From NCBI GenBank assembly GCA_944392335.1, contig CALXWJ010000097.1, positions 1-64,000 on the forward strand: DNA of 64,000 nt. Direction: 5' to 3'. Position 1 is the stretch's first letter, and every line of letters begins with the position of its first letter. The position numbers and the translations under genes were made by a program. Under the pieces are notes generated by a model that saw only the letters and a program-made list of their open reading frames with translations, did no database searches and was not told the DNA's origin. Positions 25,795-35,345 of the stretch are shown here, piece after piece. This DNA comes from an uncultured Clostridia bacterium (lineage in GTDB: Bacteria; Bacillota; Clostridia; UBA1381).

Positions 25795-26658
25795 TTAAGC
25801 CTTGTTTATCGAACCGAAAAGCTCCATTTTTTCTTTAACAATCTCTTTGATTGCTTCAAATCCGGGAGCTAACAGTTTTCTCGGATCAAATCCCTTACCT
25901 TGCAGGTCTTTACCCTCTTCAATATATTTTCTGGTAGCTGCCTGGAAGTATAATTGACATTCAGTGTTTACATTGATCTTGGCAACTCCCAATGAAATAG
26001 CTTTTTTGATCATATCGGCAGGGATCCCCGTGCCTCCGTGAAGAACTAACGGTAAATCACCGATAAGCGTCTTTATTGCAGCAAGCGCGTCAAAATCAAG
26101 ACCCTTCCAGTTTTCGGGATATTTTCCGTGGATATTTCCTATGCCGGCAGCCAAAAAATCAACACCGAGGTCTGCAATGGTTTTACATTCATTAGGATCT
26201 GCAATTTCACCGCTGCCTATAACACCGTCTTCTTCGCCGCCAATGGCGCCGACTTCAGCTTCGATGGAAATACCTTTACTGTGGCATATATTTACCAATT
26301 CAGTTGTTTTGGCTTTGTTTTCTTCAATGGGGAAGTGTGAGCCGTCAAACATTACCGATGAGAAACCTGCCTCAATGCATTTCATACATCCGTCATATGT
26401 TCCGTGATCTAAGTGAAGAGCTACAGGAACCGTTATATTTAATTCCTCTATCATAGCTTTCACCATTGCAGAAACCGTTTTAAAACCGCACATATACTTT
26501 CCTGCACCTTCGGAAACACCGAGAATAACGGGCGAATTGTTTTCCTGAGCAGTTTGTAAGATAGCTTTTGTCCATTCAAGATTGTTGATATTAAACTGTC
26601 CCACGGCATATTTGCCCGCGACAGCTTTTTTCAACATTTCAGTAGCTGATACTAACAT
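25795..26658 (-). CDS. fba: Class II fructose-1,6-bisphosphate aldolase
   Basis: The 287-residue zinc-dependent aldolase shows the metal and phosphate motifs VALHLDHGTYDGC, VMFDGSHFP, GIGNIHGKYP and LVLHGGTGIP. It interconverts fructose bisphosphate with dihydroxyacetone phosphate and glyceraldehyde 3-phosphate. The strong GGAGGAAAAAAT ribosome site precedes the ATG. It has its own terminator and is probably a single-gene unit or the end of the transcript from 27338. Tagatose bisphosphate aldolases are close relatives and cannot be fully excluded. Confidence 0.92.
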   Translation of the reverse strand: MLVSATEMLKKAVAGKYAVGQFNINNLEWTKAILQTAQENNSPVILGVSEGAGKYMCGFKTVSAMVKAMIEELNITVPVALHLDHGTYDGCMKCIEAGFSSVMFDGSHFPIEENKAKTTELVNICHSKGISIEAEVGAIGGEEDGVIGSGEIADPNECKTIADLGVDFLAAGIGNIHGKYPENWKGLDFDALAAIKTLIGDLPLVLHGGTGIPADMIKKAISLGVAKINVNTECQLYFQAATRKYIEEGKDLQGKGFDPRKLLAPGFEAIKEIVKEKMELFGSINKA

Positions 26659-26726
26659 ATTTTTTCCTCCTTAAATTTGTGTCAATATTAATTTAATAAT
26701 CTATCAGAAATTGCAATGCAATTATC

Positions 26727-27338
26727 TTACCTGTTGATTGTGAAATTGTCGGATGCCAGGAGTACGTCCAAAAAATGCTCGCATATTTCAAAACTTTCAC
26801 TCAAACGGCAGCTGCGGCACGTAAGTGTAACATTGTTAAAATTAATGTTTATTGAAATATCACTTTTTCCGCAGGAACATTTAATTGCTTTGTTCTGTAC
26901 AAGCTCGTTTATTCTTTCAATTATATCAAATAATAAATCAAACTCGTCAGGATCGGAAAATTCTTCTCCGGATATCAAACCGGCAATCAGTTCATTCTGA
27001 GCCTTATACTCCTGTTTTAATCTCTCCGGATCTTTACCGATAAATACTATTCCGAGACCGGAACTCGGGCATCTTAAAATCAGGAAATCCTTGTTCCAGA
27101 CAGTTTTGTTTGAAAGCGTAAAGGAATGTGTTTCATCACATAATGCACAGTCTGCCGTTATTTTATATTTATCATTTGATGATTTTATTGTTATGAGCGA
27201 TTTTTGACAGTCTTTATCTGAGCAGTGTATTATTTTGGGTGTTTTTTTGGTTATATCAAATACAGTAATTTTACACAATGATACACATGTGCACTGGGGA
27301 CACATATATAAAATTGAACGATTCAAATCTGAAATCAT
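26727..27338 (-). CDS. Hypothetical Cys-rich (zinc-ribbon-like) protein
   Basis: The 203-residue protein is not recognised. It has five CxxC-like knots: CPQC near residue 12, HCSDKDC near 38, CALC near 65, CSC near 154 and CRSC near 173. An acidic helical stretch (about 115-150) lies between the third and fourth. The spacing suggests two or more zinc-binding beta folds. There is no signal peptide. A GGAG lies 7 bases before the ATG. A role in nucleic-acid or protein binding is only a guess. Confidence 0.6.
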   Translation of the reverse strand: MISDLNRSILYMCPQCTCVSLCKITVFDITKKTPKIIHCSDKDCQKSLITIKSSNDKYKITADCALCDETHSFTLSNKTVWNKDFLILRCPSSGLGIVFIGKDPERLKQEYKAQNELIAGLISGEEFSDPDEFDLLFDIIERINELVQNKAIKCSCGKSDISININFNNVTLTCRSCRLSESFEICEHFLDVLLASDNFTINR

Positions 27339-27379
27339 ATCTTACTCCGTTTCAAACAATAAAATGCTTATCTTTTTTA

Positions 27380-28246
27380 TTATAACCCGATTTTGTTTTC
27401 TCTTGCATAGAAAAATAAATATTGCTGTGCATATCCTCCGAGATCGCCGAATTTTTTTGAAGAAAAACGCCGGATCTCTTCTATACTTTGCGGAGCATCA
27501 AAATAACAGTATTCGACGATCCTTTTTATCCATACATCTATCGGAAAACTGTTTCTTTTGGAAAGCCCGAAAAGTAATATGCAATCCGCGACCTTGTTTC
27601 CGACGCCTTTTATTTTCATAAGCTCTTTTTTTGCGTCGGAATATGAAAGCTCTTTTAAAGTGTCAATACAAAGCCCATTGTGAAACGCTTGTGCTGCAGA
27701 CAATATATATTTGTCGCGAAAACCCGCTTTTATCGGAGCTAAGTCTTCTAAACTCAGGGAATATATTTTTTCATAGGACGGAAAAGTATAATATGTATTC
27801 GCAAGATAATTTATTTTTTCCCCGTAGAGTAAACATAATTCGTTTATGATCTTTTTTATTCTTGGAATGTTATTGCTCGCGGATATTATAAAGGAAACTG
27901 TACATTCCCATAGATCCTGATTCAAGATTCGTATTCCTTCACCGTACCCGATCGCTTTTTTTAAAATTTCGTCAGCGGAAAGGTCGGATTTTATAATACC
28001 GTAATCATTATCCAAATCAAAATAATGGTACCATATATTTTCAAAATCTTCTTTTGATGTATCATATAATGTAACAGAAGAAGCGGTTTGTGAGATTTTC
28101 AAAGCCCTGCCGCAAGCAACGCCGATATAACTTCCGTCAGACTCCTTATTCCAGCGAAAGCACTGCCCGCATTCAAATATATGATCCAAATTAAAATCCC
28201 TGATATCGGTGATAATAAGATTATTATTTTGTGCTTGTATATTCAT
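27380..28246 (-). CDS. OGG1/AlkA-type DNA glycosylase
   Basis: The 288-residue protein begins with an OGG N-terminal domain (about 1-95, with ECGQCFRW) and has a helix-hairpin-helix glycosylase domain. The hairpin is KIKGVGNKVADCILLFGL, the catalytic Asp lies in FPIDVW and the lyase Lys in AGFRDKYI, as in 8-oxoguanine glycosylases. It removes oxidised or alkylated purines in base excision repair. The ATG at 28246 matches family N-termini; an in-frame ATG 21 bases upstream also lacks a clear ribosome site, so the start is uncertain. Confidence 0.88.
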   Translation of the reverse strand: MNIQAQNNNLIITDIRDFNLDHIFECGQCFRWNKESDGSYIGVACGRALKISQTASSVTLYDTSKEDFENIWYHYFDLDNDYGIIKSDLSADEILKKAIGYGEGIRILNQDLWECTVSFIISASNNIPRIKKIINELCLLYGEKINYLANTYYTFPSYEKIYSLSLEDLAPIKAGFRDKYILSAAQAFHNGLCIDTLKELSYSDAKKELMKIKGVGNKVADCILLFGLSKRNSFPIDVWIKRIVEYCYFDAPQSIEEIRRFSSKKFGDLGGYAQQYLFFYARENKIGL

Positions 28247-28290
28247 AATAAAATAATTATAGCACATACATGTTTATAATTCAATATATA

Positions 28291-28351
28291 TTGACAAGTT
28301 TTGTATAAATTTGTATAAAATTATAGACAAAAAAAAATATTGTGGTATAAT
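28291..28351 (+). promoter_or_regulatory. Tandem promoters of the M18 aminopeptidase gene
   Basis: P1 is TTGACA (28291-28296) with TATAAA (28314-28319), 17 bases apart. P2 is TAGACA (28324-28329) with an extended -10 TGGTATAAT (TATAAT 28346-28351), 16 bases apart. P2 has the better -10. Confidence 0.6.
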
Positions 28352-28444
28352 ATATATATTAAAATCCGTGATATAATAATACAGGGTAAATAACGGCAAA
28401 CAACTGTTATTCAATATAAAGTAATCAGAGAAAGGGTGTTTTAA

Positions 28445-29851
28445 ATGACAGATAAGCAGCTTTATGAAAAATTAAAATACAGTTCAAAAAACGCTTATGA
28501 GGAGATGAGCTCCGAGGAATACAAAATCATGCTTGATTTAGCGGAGGATTATAAAAAATTTCTTGATGCGGGAAAAACCGAGAGAGAATGTGTCGCAATA
28601 GCCGAAAAAATGGCAATTGAACAAGGTTTTGAAAGACTTGAGAATAAAGAAAAACTCAAACCCGGGGATAAGGTTTATTCAATAAACAGAGACAAAAATA
28701 TCATACTTGCGGTAATCGGAGAGGAAGCTCCCGAAAATGGATTTAATATTGTGGGAGCTCATATCGATTCGCCGCGTCTTGATTTAAAACAGAATCCACT
28801 GTATGAAAGCAATGAAATGGCGCTTTTTAAGACTCATTATTACGGAGGAATAAAGAAATATCAATGGACCGCCATACCCCTTGCCCTACATGGAGTGGTA
28901 TATACAAGGAACAATGAAAAGGTTGAGGTATGTATCGGCGAAAAGGACAGCGATCCCGTATTTTGTGTCACCGATTTGCTTCCTCATCTTGCCAAGGATC
29001 AGATGGCAAAAAAGTTGTCTGACGGTATTGAGGGAGAAGCATTAAATATTCTAATAGGCGGTATCGGTGTAAAATCAGAGGATGTTCAGGAAAAGGTCAA
29101 ATTCAAAATCTTATCGATTTTAAACACCATGTACGGTATAAAAGAAGAAGATTTCTTTTCGGCAGAGCTTGAAGCCGTACCTGCATTTAAAGCAAGAAAC
29201 GTAGGACTTGACGAAAGTTTTGTCGGTGCATACGGACAGGATGACAGGGTTTGCGCGTATACCTCGCTAAAAAGTATTTTTGATATTGATAAACCTAAAA
29301 AAACTGCGGTTTGCCTGCTTGTTGACAAGGAAGAAATAGGATCAACGGGGAACACAGGTATGCTTTCCAGGTATTTTGAAATGATACTTACCGAATTGAC
29401 ATGCAAGATCACCGGAGAATATAATGTGCTGAAAATAAATAAGGCTGTTTCCAATTCGGCGTGTTTGTCAAGCGATGTGGGAGCAGCAGTAGATCCGAAT
29501 TATGAGAATGTATACGAAAAGAATAATTCGGCATACGCGGGACATGGTATGATTTTAATGAAATATACGGGCTCACGGGGAAAATCCGGTGCAAGTGACG
29601 CGTCAGCTGAATTTGTTCATGAAATGATTTCGATTTTTGATAATAATAATGTAGTATGGCAGGCAGGAGAACTGGGAAAGGTTGACCAGGGCGGAGGCGG
29701 AACAATAGCCATGTATATAGGAAATCTCAATATGAATGTCATAGATTGCGGAGTGCCTGTTTTATCAATGCATTCCCCCTTTGAAATTACGGCAAAAAGC
29801 GATATATACATGGCATACAAGTCATATGTGGCATTTTATAACGACAGATAG
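28445..29851 (+). CDS. M18 family aminopeptidase
   Basis: The 468-residue cytoplasmic zinc peptidase shows the M18 metal-binding regions GAHIDSPRLD, VDKEEIGSTGNTG, SSDVGAAVDPNY and the C-terminal MHSPFEITAKSDIYMAYKS. It removes N-terminal, often acidic or hydrophobic residues from peptides. Length and motif order match the clostridial aminopeptidase 1 group. AGAAAGGG precedes the ATG by about 8 bases, after a leader of roughly 85 bases. Confidence 0.93.
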   Translation: MTDKQLYEKLKYSSKNAYEEMSSEEYKIMLDLAEDYKKFLDAGKTERECVAIAEKMAIEQGFERLENKEKLKPGDKVYSINRDKNIILAVIGEEAPENGFNIVGAHIDSPRLDLKQNPLYESNEMALFKTHYYGGIKKYQWTAIPLALHGVVYTRNNEKVEVCIGEKDSDPVFCVTDLLPHLAKDQMAKKLSDGIEGEALNILIGGIGVKSEDVQEKVKFKILSILNTMYGIKEEDFFSAELEAVPAFKARNVGLDESFVGAYGQDDRVCAYTSLKSIFDIDKPKKTAVCLLVDKEEIGSTGNTGMLSRYFEMILTELTCKITGEYNVLKINKAVSNSACLSSDVGAAVDPNYENVYEKNNSAYAGHGMILMKYTGSRGKSGASDASAEFVHEMISIFDNNNVVWQAGELGKVDQGGGGTIAMYIGNLNMNVIDCGVPVLSMHSPFEITAKSDIYMAYKSYVAFYNDR

Positions 29852-29858
29852 GCATATA

Positions 29859-29894
29859 AAAAGCGTTCATTGAATAAAGCCTTTGGACGCTTTT
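29859..29894 (+). terminator. Terminator of the aminopeptidase gene
   Basis: AAAAGCGTTC (29859-29868) pairs with GGACGCTTTT (29885-29894), one pair being U.G. The stem overlaps a spurious upstream TTG start of the following frame. Confidence 0.75.
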
Positions 29895-29927
29895 AACCAT
29901 TTAAACAATAATGAAAACGGGGAGCTT

Positions 29928-30197
29928 ATGTTTTTATATTTGATCGTAATATGGAATATTATTGTATTTTTTATATATGCTTATGATAAACGGCAGGCAA
30001 AAAAGAGCTGCCAGAGAGTGAGCGAAAGATTTTTATTATTATCGGCGCTTTTCATGGGTGGTGCGGGTGCATTGCTGGGAATGAGAATTTTTAGGCATAA
30101 AACAAAGCATTTGAAATTTGTGATTATTGTTCCCATAGGGTGTTTATTGACCTTATCCTTGATCATTTACATAATTTACAATACAATTGATTTATAA
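29928..30197 (+). CDS. DUF1294 family membrane protein
   Basis: The 89-residue protein has two or three membrane segments and the DUF1294 core YAYDKRQAKK, RVSERFLLLSALFMGGAGALLGM and RHKTKHLKF. Its function is unknown. The ATG at 29928 has GGGGAG 5 bases upstream; a longer frame from a TTG at 29883 runs through the preceding terminator and is rejected. It ends 19 bases before the addB start. Confidence 0.85.
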   Translation: MFLYLIVIWNIIVFFIYAYDKRQAKKSCQRVSERFLLLSALFMGGAGALLGMRIFRHKTKHLKFVIIVPIGCLLTLSLIIYIIYNTIDL

Positions 30198-30216
30198 TAC
30201 GAAACGGAGATTTTTT

Positions 30217-33200
30217 ATGAAATTAACACTGGTTTGCGGAGAAAAAGGCTCCGGAAAGACAAGTTATTGCCTTTATGAAATCGAAAAATTAAAAAAACGT
30301 GACAATGATGCCAAAGCTGTAATTATTGTGCCCGATCAATTTTCTTATGTTTTTGAAAAAACCGTCACCGAAAAATTCGGAGGAACGGGACTTAACGGAA
30401 TTGAAGTTCTTACCATGGCTCAAATGTCAAACCGTTTTTTAAACAGAGCAAGAAAAAATTATTTAAAACCGTCAGGAAAAGCAATGCTTGTTCAGAATGC
30501 TGTTTTTAAAGCTGCAAAAAATGATAACGTATATGCCGGATGCACCGATAAGCCCGGATTTGCAAATACGATCACAAATACTGTCACACAGCTGAAGAGA
30601 AATATGATTACTCCTGAAATCCTCTGCAATACCGCAAAAAATACAAAAAATAAAATGCTTTCTCAAAAACTTTCATCCATCGCGGAAATATACAGGATAT
30701 ATGAGGAAGAAAACGGCGGCAGATTTTATGACAGTGACGAGGATTTTATGTCCCTATCCGATATGATTGTAAAGAATTCGATTTTTAAGGATACTTATGT
30801 TTTTATCGATGAATTTTCCGATTTTATACCTCAGCACTATAAAGTTTTGGAAGCAATTTTAAAAGCTTCAAAAAATTTATCGGTCACTCTTCCCGCAAGA
30901 AGTGACAGTACAGATGAAATATTGAATATACCAAAAGAAACAATAAGACGGTTGATCGGTATCGCGAAGAAAAACAACTGTCCTTATGATTGTATAAATC
31001 TTAAAGGTGCGGACAATCCGTTTCAATCAGATGAAATAAATTTCTTTTACAGGAATTATTCAAATCTGGCATATGAAAAATATATACCGTCCAGTGAAAA
31101 AACAAAAGATATAGAGTTATTTTCCGCAAAGAATTTATATACTGAGATCGAGCATATCGCAAAAAAAATAAAATACATGTGTGAGTATGAAAATATGCGT
31201 TACAGAGATTTTGCGGTTGTATGCGGTGATATAAACAAATATTCTCATATTATTGATGCAGTATTCAGAGATCATGAGATACCGTATTTTTCGGATAGTA
31301 AGCTTACCGTAATTGACCACCCAATAATAATGACCGTTCTCGGGGTTTTTGATATATTTAATTCAAATTGGAGCTTTGATTCGGTTTTCAAATATTTAAA
31401 ATGCGGATATATATACGTAAAAGATGAAAATGGTATCAGTCCGTTATCAAGAGATGAAATTGATTTTTTGGAAACATATGTTCAAAAGAAAGGCATAAGA
31501 GGGAAGAAAAAATGGCTGACAGACGAAGACTGGATTTATACCGATACAAATATCGGCAATTCGGTTGAAGAAAGAAAAGGCAGCGGAATAAATGAGGAAT
31601 TGACAATACGCATTAACAATATAAGACGGCTTATAACAAAACCTATACAAAATCTTGACAGGAGTCTTGCCGGACGGAATACGGCAGAACATTTTGCACG
31701 CTGCTTGGTAAGGTTTCTTGAGGAAATTTATTTATATGAGGGATTGCTCTTTGAAACGGAACTGCTTAATAATGAGGGACATAGAAATGAAGCGGAACAA
31801 AACAGTCAGGTTTGGGATATTTTACTTGAGACAATAGACCAAAGTGTTGTAACATTGGGAAAAGAAAAATGTTCAAGAAAAGAATATAAAGATTTCATAA
31901 GGGCCGGTCTGTCATCGGAGGAAATATCAATAATTCCTTCGTCACTTGACAGTGTGACGGTAGGTTCGGCAGAAATGCTTCGACAAAAAGATATGACGGT
32001 TTTATTTGTTGCCGGAGCTGTCAGAGGAGATATACCAAGCGAATCGACCGCTGATTCCATTTTTTCGGATAAAGAAAAAAAAGAAATTAACAGCATTCTT
32101 GAAGCTGCTGATTTGGAGTTTGGACAAGATATGGCGGCATTTGCACAACAGGCCGAATATAAATTATACAGAGTATTGTTTACGGCTCAAAAAAAATTAT
32201 TTGTAAGCTATCCCGTAAATGATTTTGAGGGTGAGGCGCAGATTCCCTCCGGATTGATTTTTAATTTAAAAAAATTGTTCCCATACATAAAATATTATGA
32301 TGATGTTATACAATCATCTGTTGAAAAACAATTTCGATTTTCACCGAAGGAGGCATTTGATTATCTGCTTGAGAATAGGAATAACAAAAATGATGAGATA
32401 CTTCCCGATATATATGATTGGATGGAAAAAAATAATAATTGGAGTGAAAAATTAAACAAAATAGATCTGGCTGAAAAATATAAAATTGAAGCCTTGAAAA
32501 TAACCCCTGCAAATGCAGAAAAAATATATAAAAATTATTCAAGTTACAGTGTAAGCCGTTTAAATGAATACGGAAAATGTCCTTTCGCGTATTTTCTGAA
32601 ATACGGTTTGAAAGCAAAGCCTCCGGAGGTTTGGAAGATACAAAGGTTTGAATTGGGCTCGGTAATGCATTATGTCATCTGCAGATATTGTGAAATAATA
32701 GCCGACAATGCATCTGATTTTGAACAATTGAAAAATAATTGGAATAAAATCACAAAGGAAAAAAGCGAAGAAATAATAGACAGTATTATGAAGGACATGG
32801 AACCGAAAATAATATCGGTACTCGACCGTGATGAAGCGAAGGTCAGGTATCTGCTGAAAAGGATGGCAAAAACGATCAAAAGATCGGCTGAAACCGTAAG
32901 GATAAGCTTGATCAACGGTAAATATGCTGCGGCAGAACTTGAAAAACATTTTGAAATCAGATTAGATCCCGAATATGATATTGCAATAAACGGTACAATT
33001 GATAGAATTGATGTTGCAATGTCTGATGACGGAGAAAAAGGCGGAATAAGGATAATCGATTATAAATCGGGAAATAAGGATTTTTCGGTTGTTTCAATTT
33101 GCAATATGCAGGATATTCAGCTCATCGTTTATGCAATTTGCGCTATGGAGTTATATAAAGAGAAGAATATCAAATATCTTGAAAAAACAAAAGAAGCCAA

Positions 33201-33702
33201 GATAACAGGTATAATGTATAATAATTTGAAAGATGATATGACAGAACTGAAAAACCCGGAAGAAAATACCCAACCAAAAATAATGGCGTTAAACGGTCCG
33301 GTTATTCTTGACGAGGACACAGACAAAGGTGAAAACATAAATATCGATAATGCATTGTCCATGGATAAAGACTTGGAAAATAAATATTACAGCGATTTTT
33401 TGGAGTTTAAATTAAATAAGGACGGATCCATATACAAATATGCAAAATATTTTTCAAAAAGTCAATTTGACAAAATAATACAGTACGTTAAAAACAATAT
33501 AGCAAAAACAGACACAAAAATCAAGAACGGTGACATAGAAATTCTGCCTTATCTTGAGGGAGAAGAATTATCGTGTAAATTTTGTGATATGGCGGAAATA
33601 TGTTTATTTGACAGAAATGTTAACAATACAAGAAAGGTTTGCACCAAAGAAAACGAGGCATGGGAAATTATAGATAAAGAAACAGAAAAGGAAGATAAAT
33701 AA
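30217..33702 (+). CDS. addB: AddB, subunit B of the helicase-nuclease AddAB
   Basis: The 1161-residue protein starts with an AddB-type Walker A motif (LVCGEKGSGKTS), has an inactivated UvrD-like helicase body and a C-terminal RecB-like nuclease. The nuclease shows GTIDRIDVA and IRIIDYKSGNKDFS with catalytic Asp and Lys. Iron-sulfur Cys are visible in GKCPFAYFLKYG and in LSCKFCDMAEICLF, the usual AddB arrangement. The complex processes double-strand ends for recombination. The ATG at 30217 follows CGGAGA by 6 bases. The expected addA partner does not follow; an oxidoreductase gene does. Confidence 0.9.
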   Translation: MKLTLVCGEKGSGKTSYCLYEIEKLKKRDNDAKAVIIVPDQFSYVFEKTVTEKFGGTGLNGIEVLTMAQMSNRFLNRARKNYLKPSGKAMLVQNAVFKAAKNDNVYAGCTDKPGFANTITNTVTQLKRNMITPEILCNTAKNTKNKMLSQKLSSIAEIYRIYEEENGGRFYDSDEDFMSLSDMIVKNSIFKDTYVFIDEFSDFIPQHYKVLEAILKASKNLSVTLPARSDSTDEILNIPKETIRRLIGIAKKNNCPYDCINLKGADNPFQSDEINFFYRNYSNLAYEKYIPSSEKTKDIELFSAKNLYTEIEHIAKKIKYMCEYENMRYRDFAVVCGDINKYSHIIDAVFRDHEIPYFSDSKLTVIDHPIIMTVLGVFDIFNSNWSFDSVFKYLKCGYIYVKDENGISPLSRDEIDFLETYVQKKGIRGKKKWLTDEDWIYTDTNIGNSVEERKGSGINEELTIRINNIRRLITKPIQNLDRSLAGRNTAEHFARCLVRFLEEIYLYEGLLFETELLNNEGHRNEAEQNSQVWDILLETIDQSVVTLGKEKCSRKEYKDFIRAGLSSEEISIIPSSLDSVTVGSAEMLRQKDMTVLFVAGAVRGDIPSESTADSIFSDKEKKEINSILEAADLEFGQDMAAFAQQAEYKLYRVLFTAQKKLFVSYPVNDFEGEAQIPSGLIFNLKKLFPYIKYYDDVIQSSVEKQFRFSPKEAFDYLLENRNNKNDEILPDIYDWMEKNNNWSEKLNKIDLAEKYKIEALKITPANAEKIYKNYSSYSVSRLNEYGKCPFAYFLKYGLKAKPPEVWKIQRFELGSVMHYVICRYCEIIADNASDFEQLKNNWNKITKEKSEEIIDSIMKDMEPKIISVLDRDEAKVRYLLKRMAKTIKRSAETVRISLINGKYAAAELEKHFEIRLDPEYDIAINGTIDRIDVAMSDDGEKGGIRIIDYKSGNKDFSVVSICNMQDIQLIVYAICAMELYKEKNIKYLEKTKEAKITGIMYNNLKDDMTELKNPEENTQPKIMALNGPVILDEDTDKGENINIDNALSMDKDLENKYYSDFLEFKLNKDGSIYKYAKYFSKSQFDKIIQYVKNNIAKTDTKIKNGDIEILPYLEGEELSCKFCDMAEICLFDRNVNNTRKVCTKENEAWEIIDKETEKEDK

Positions 33703-33718
33703 CAAAAGGAGGAAAGCT

Positions 33719-34981
33719 ATGGAAAAATTTGATTTAATTGTTGTCGGAGGAGGGTTTACCGGAGTATCTGCGGCAGTATGTGCCGCAAGAAAAGGAATGA
33801 AGGTACTGATTACTGATGAAAACAACTGTTTTGGAGGAGCCGCTGCCAATTGTCTTGTAAATCCGTTTATGCCAACAAGTACAACTAATCCCGAAACAAA
33901 CGAAAAAATTGAACTCAGCAGAGGATTCTTTGCAGAAATTCTTGATGAATTAAAAAAATATGATGCAGTTGATGAACAGGGATGCAGATTTAATGAAGAA
34001 TATCTAAAATTAATATTGAACAGAAAACTTATTGATGCGGGAGTGAAAATATTATTCCATGTGCGATTGATTGATGTTAACAGAACAAAGGAAAAGATAG
34101 ACTCACTTATTTTTTCTCATGAATCGGGGAAAATAGAACTTTTTGCCGATTATTACGTTGATGCAACCGGAGATGCAAATTTATCATATCTTGCAGGATG
34201 TTCTGTTCAGCTCGGACGAAAAGAGGATAATTTATGTCAGCCGATGACACTGTGTTTTAGAGTTGCCGGAGTTGATGAGAAAGCACTGAGTAAAGAGTTT
34301 AAAGACATGAATGATTACTATAAGAAATTACATAGTGAAGGAAAATTAAAGAATCCACGTGAGGATATTCTTTTGTTTCATACAATGCACAATGGTATAT
34401 TACATTTTAATTCAACAAGGATAGTTAAGAAAAATCCAACAGATGTTTTTGATGTTACCGAAGCGGAAATTTTGTCACGCGAACAGGTTTTTGAACTTTT
34501 TAATTTATTAAAAGAAAATTTTTCTGCCTTTAAAAATTCTCAAATTATTTCAACCGCGATGCATATTGGAGTAAGAGAAAGCAGGATGATTGAAGGAGAA
34601 TATATTTTGACACAGGAAGATTTGCTGGAATGTAAAAAGTTTGATGATGCAATTGCATGCACAAATTATGATATAGATATACATAATCCGGAAGGAAGCG
34701 GAACATCACATCACTTCTTTAAACCGGGTGAGTATTATACGATTCCCTACAGATGTCTTATACCAAAAGGGGTAAAAAATATGCTTGTAGGAGGAAGATG
34801 CATATCATCAACACATGAAGCTCAGGCATCTTACAGAATTATGCCTGTATGTTCAAATCTGGGAGAAGCCTGTGGTCTTGCTCTTAGTCAATTAAAAGGT
34901 AAAGATGAGGATGTGCGAAATGTAGATATTAAGCAGCTTCAAAGTATGTTAATTTCTGATGGCGCATTTATTGGACTGTAA
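33719..34981 (+). CDS. FAD-dependent oxidoreductase (FAD_oxidored family)
   Basis: The 420-residue protein begins with the dinucleotide-binding motif LIVVGGGFTGVSAAVCAARKG, split here by the usual glycines, and continues with NCFGGAAANCLVNPF, DATGDANLSYLAG and the C-terminal GGRCISSTHEAQASYRIMP. These are typical of the FAD_oxidored (PF12831) proteins found in carbohydrate and surface-polysaccharide loci. The substrate is not known. AAAGGAGG lies 7 bases before the ATG. It follows addB by 16 bases, probably in one transcript, without obvious functional link. Confidence 0.85.
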   Translation: MEKFDLIVVGGGFTGVSAAVCAARKGMKVLITDENNCFGGAAANCLVNPFMPTSTTNPETNEKIELSRGFFAEILDELKKYDAVDEQGCRFNEEYLKLILNRKLIDAGVKILFHVRLIDVNRTKEKIDSLIFSHESGKIELFADYYVDATGDANLSYLAGCSVQLGRKEDNLCQPMTLCFRVAGVDEKALSKEFKDMNDYYKKLHSEGKLKNPREDILLFHTMHNGILHFNSTRIVKKNPTDVFDVTEAEILSREQVFELFNLLKENFSAFKNSQIISTAMHIGVRESRMIEGEYILTQEDLLECKKFDDAIACTNYDIDIHNPEGSGTSHHFFKPGEYYTIPYRCLIPKGVKNMLVGGRCISSTHEAQASYRIMPVCSNLGEACGLALSQLKGKDEDVRNVDIKQLQSMLISDGAFIGL

Positions 34982-35345
34982 AAATCAGAATATAAATTAA
35001 TTAAAATTATAATACAAAAGCTCTGGAATATCGTAATTAGTTTTTAATATTTTAAAATGGCATACAATATCAACAAATTACACCACAAAATACGTGATAA
35101 CCGAACCGGGACGCAGCTTCACGGTAAACTTTCCGCTTAAAGGTAATAAAACTGAATAAAAATTTTTTACAAGGGGCTTGACCTCTATTTGTCATGCGCA
35201 TTTTTGAATAAAATGCCGTTTTTTATCCAAAATACAACAAATCATGTGAATGCATGCAGAGAAAAAGAGCCATGAGCAAAATGATTTAAAAAATCATTTT
35301 GTCACAGCTTCTTTGCATATTTTTCGGAAAGTATAAAATATATGA
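34982..35345. other. 364-base gap with possible gene remnant
   Basis: No intact gene is seen. A plus-strand open frame (35037-35159) ends TEPGRSFTVNFPLKGNKTE and weakly recalls the last residues of a histidine kinase ATPase domain; it has no start and could be chance. AAAATGATT and AATCATTTT (about 35279-35302) form a perfect AT-rich hairpin before the end of the minus-strand membrane protein gene. Confidence 0.35.

Noticed and set aside
29883-29927. Longer DUF1294 protein starting at a TTG
   Set aside because: The extension runs through the terminator of the upstream gene; the ATG at 29928 has a good ribosome site.
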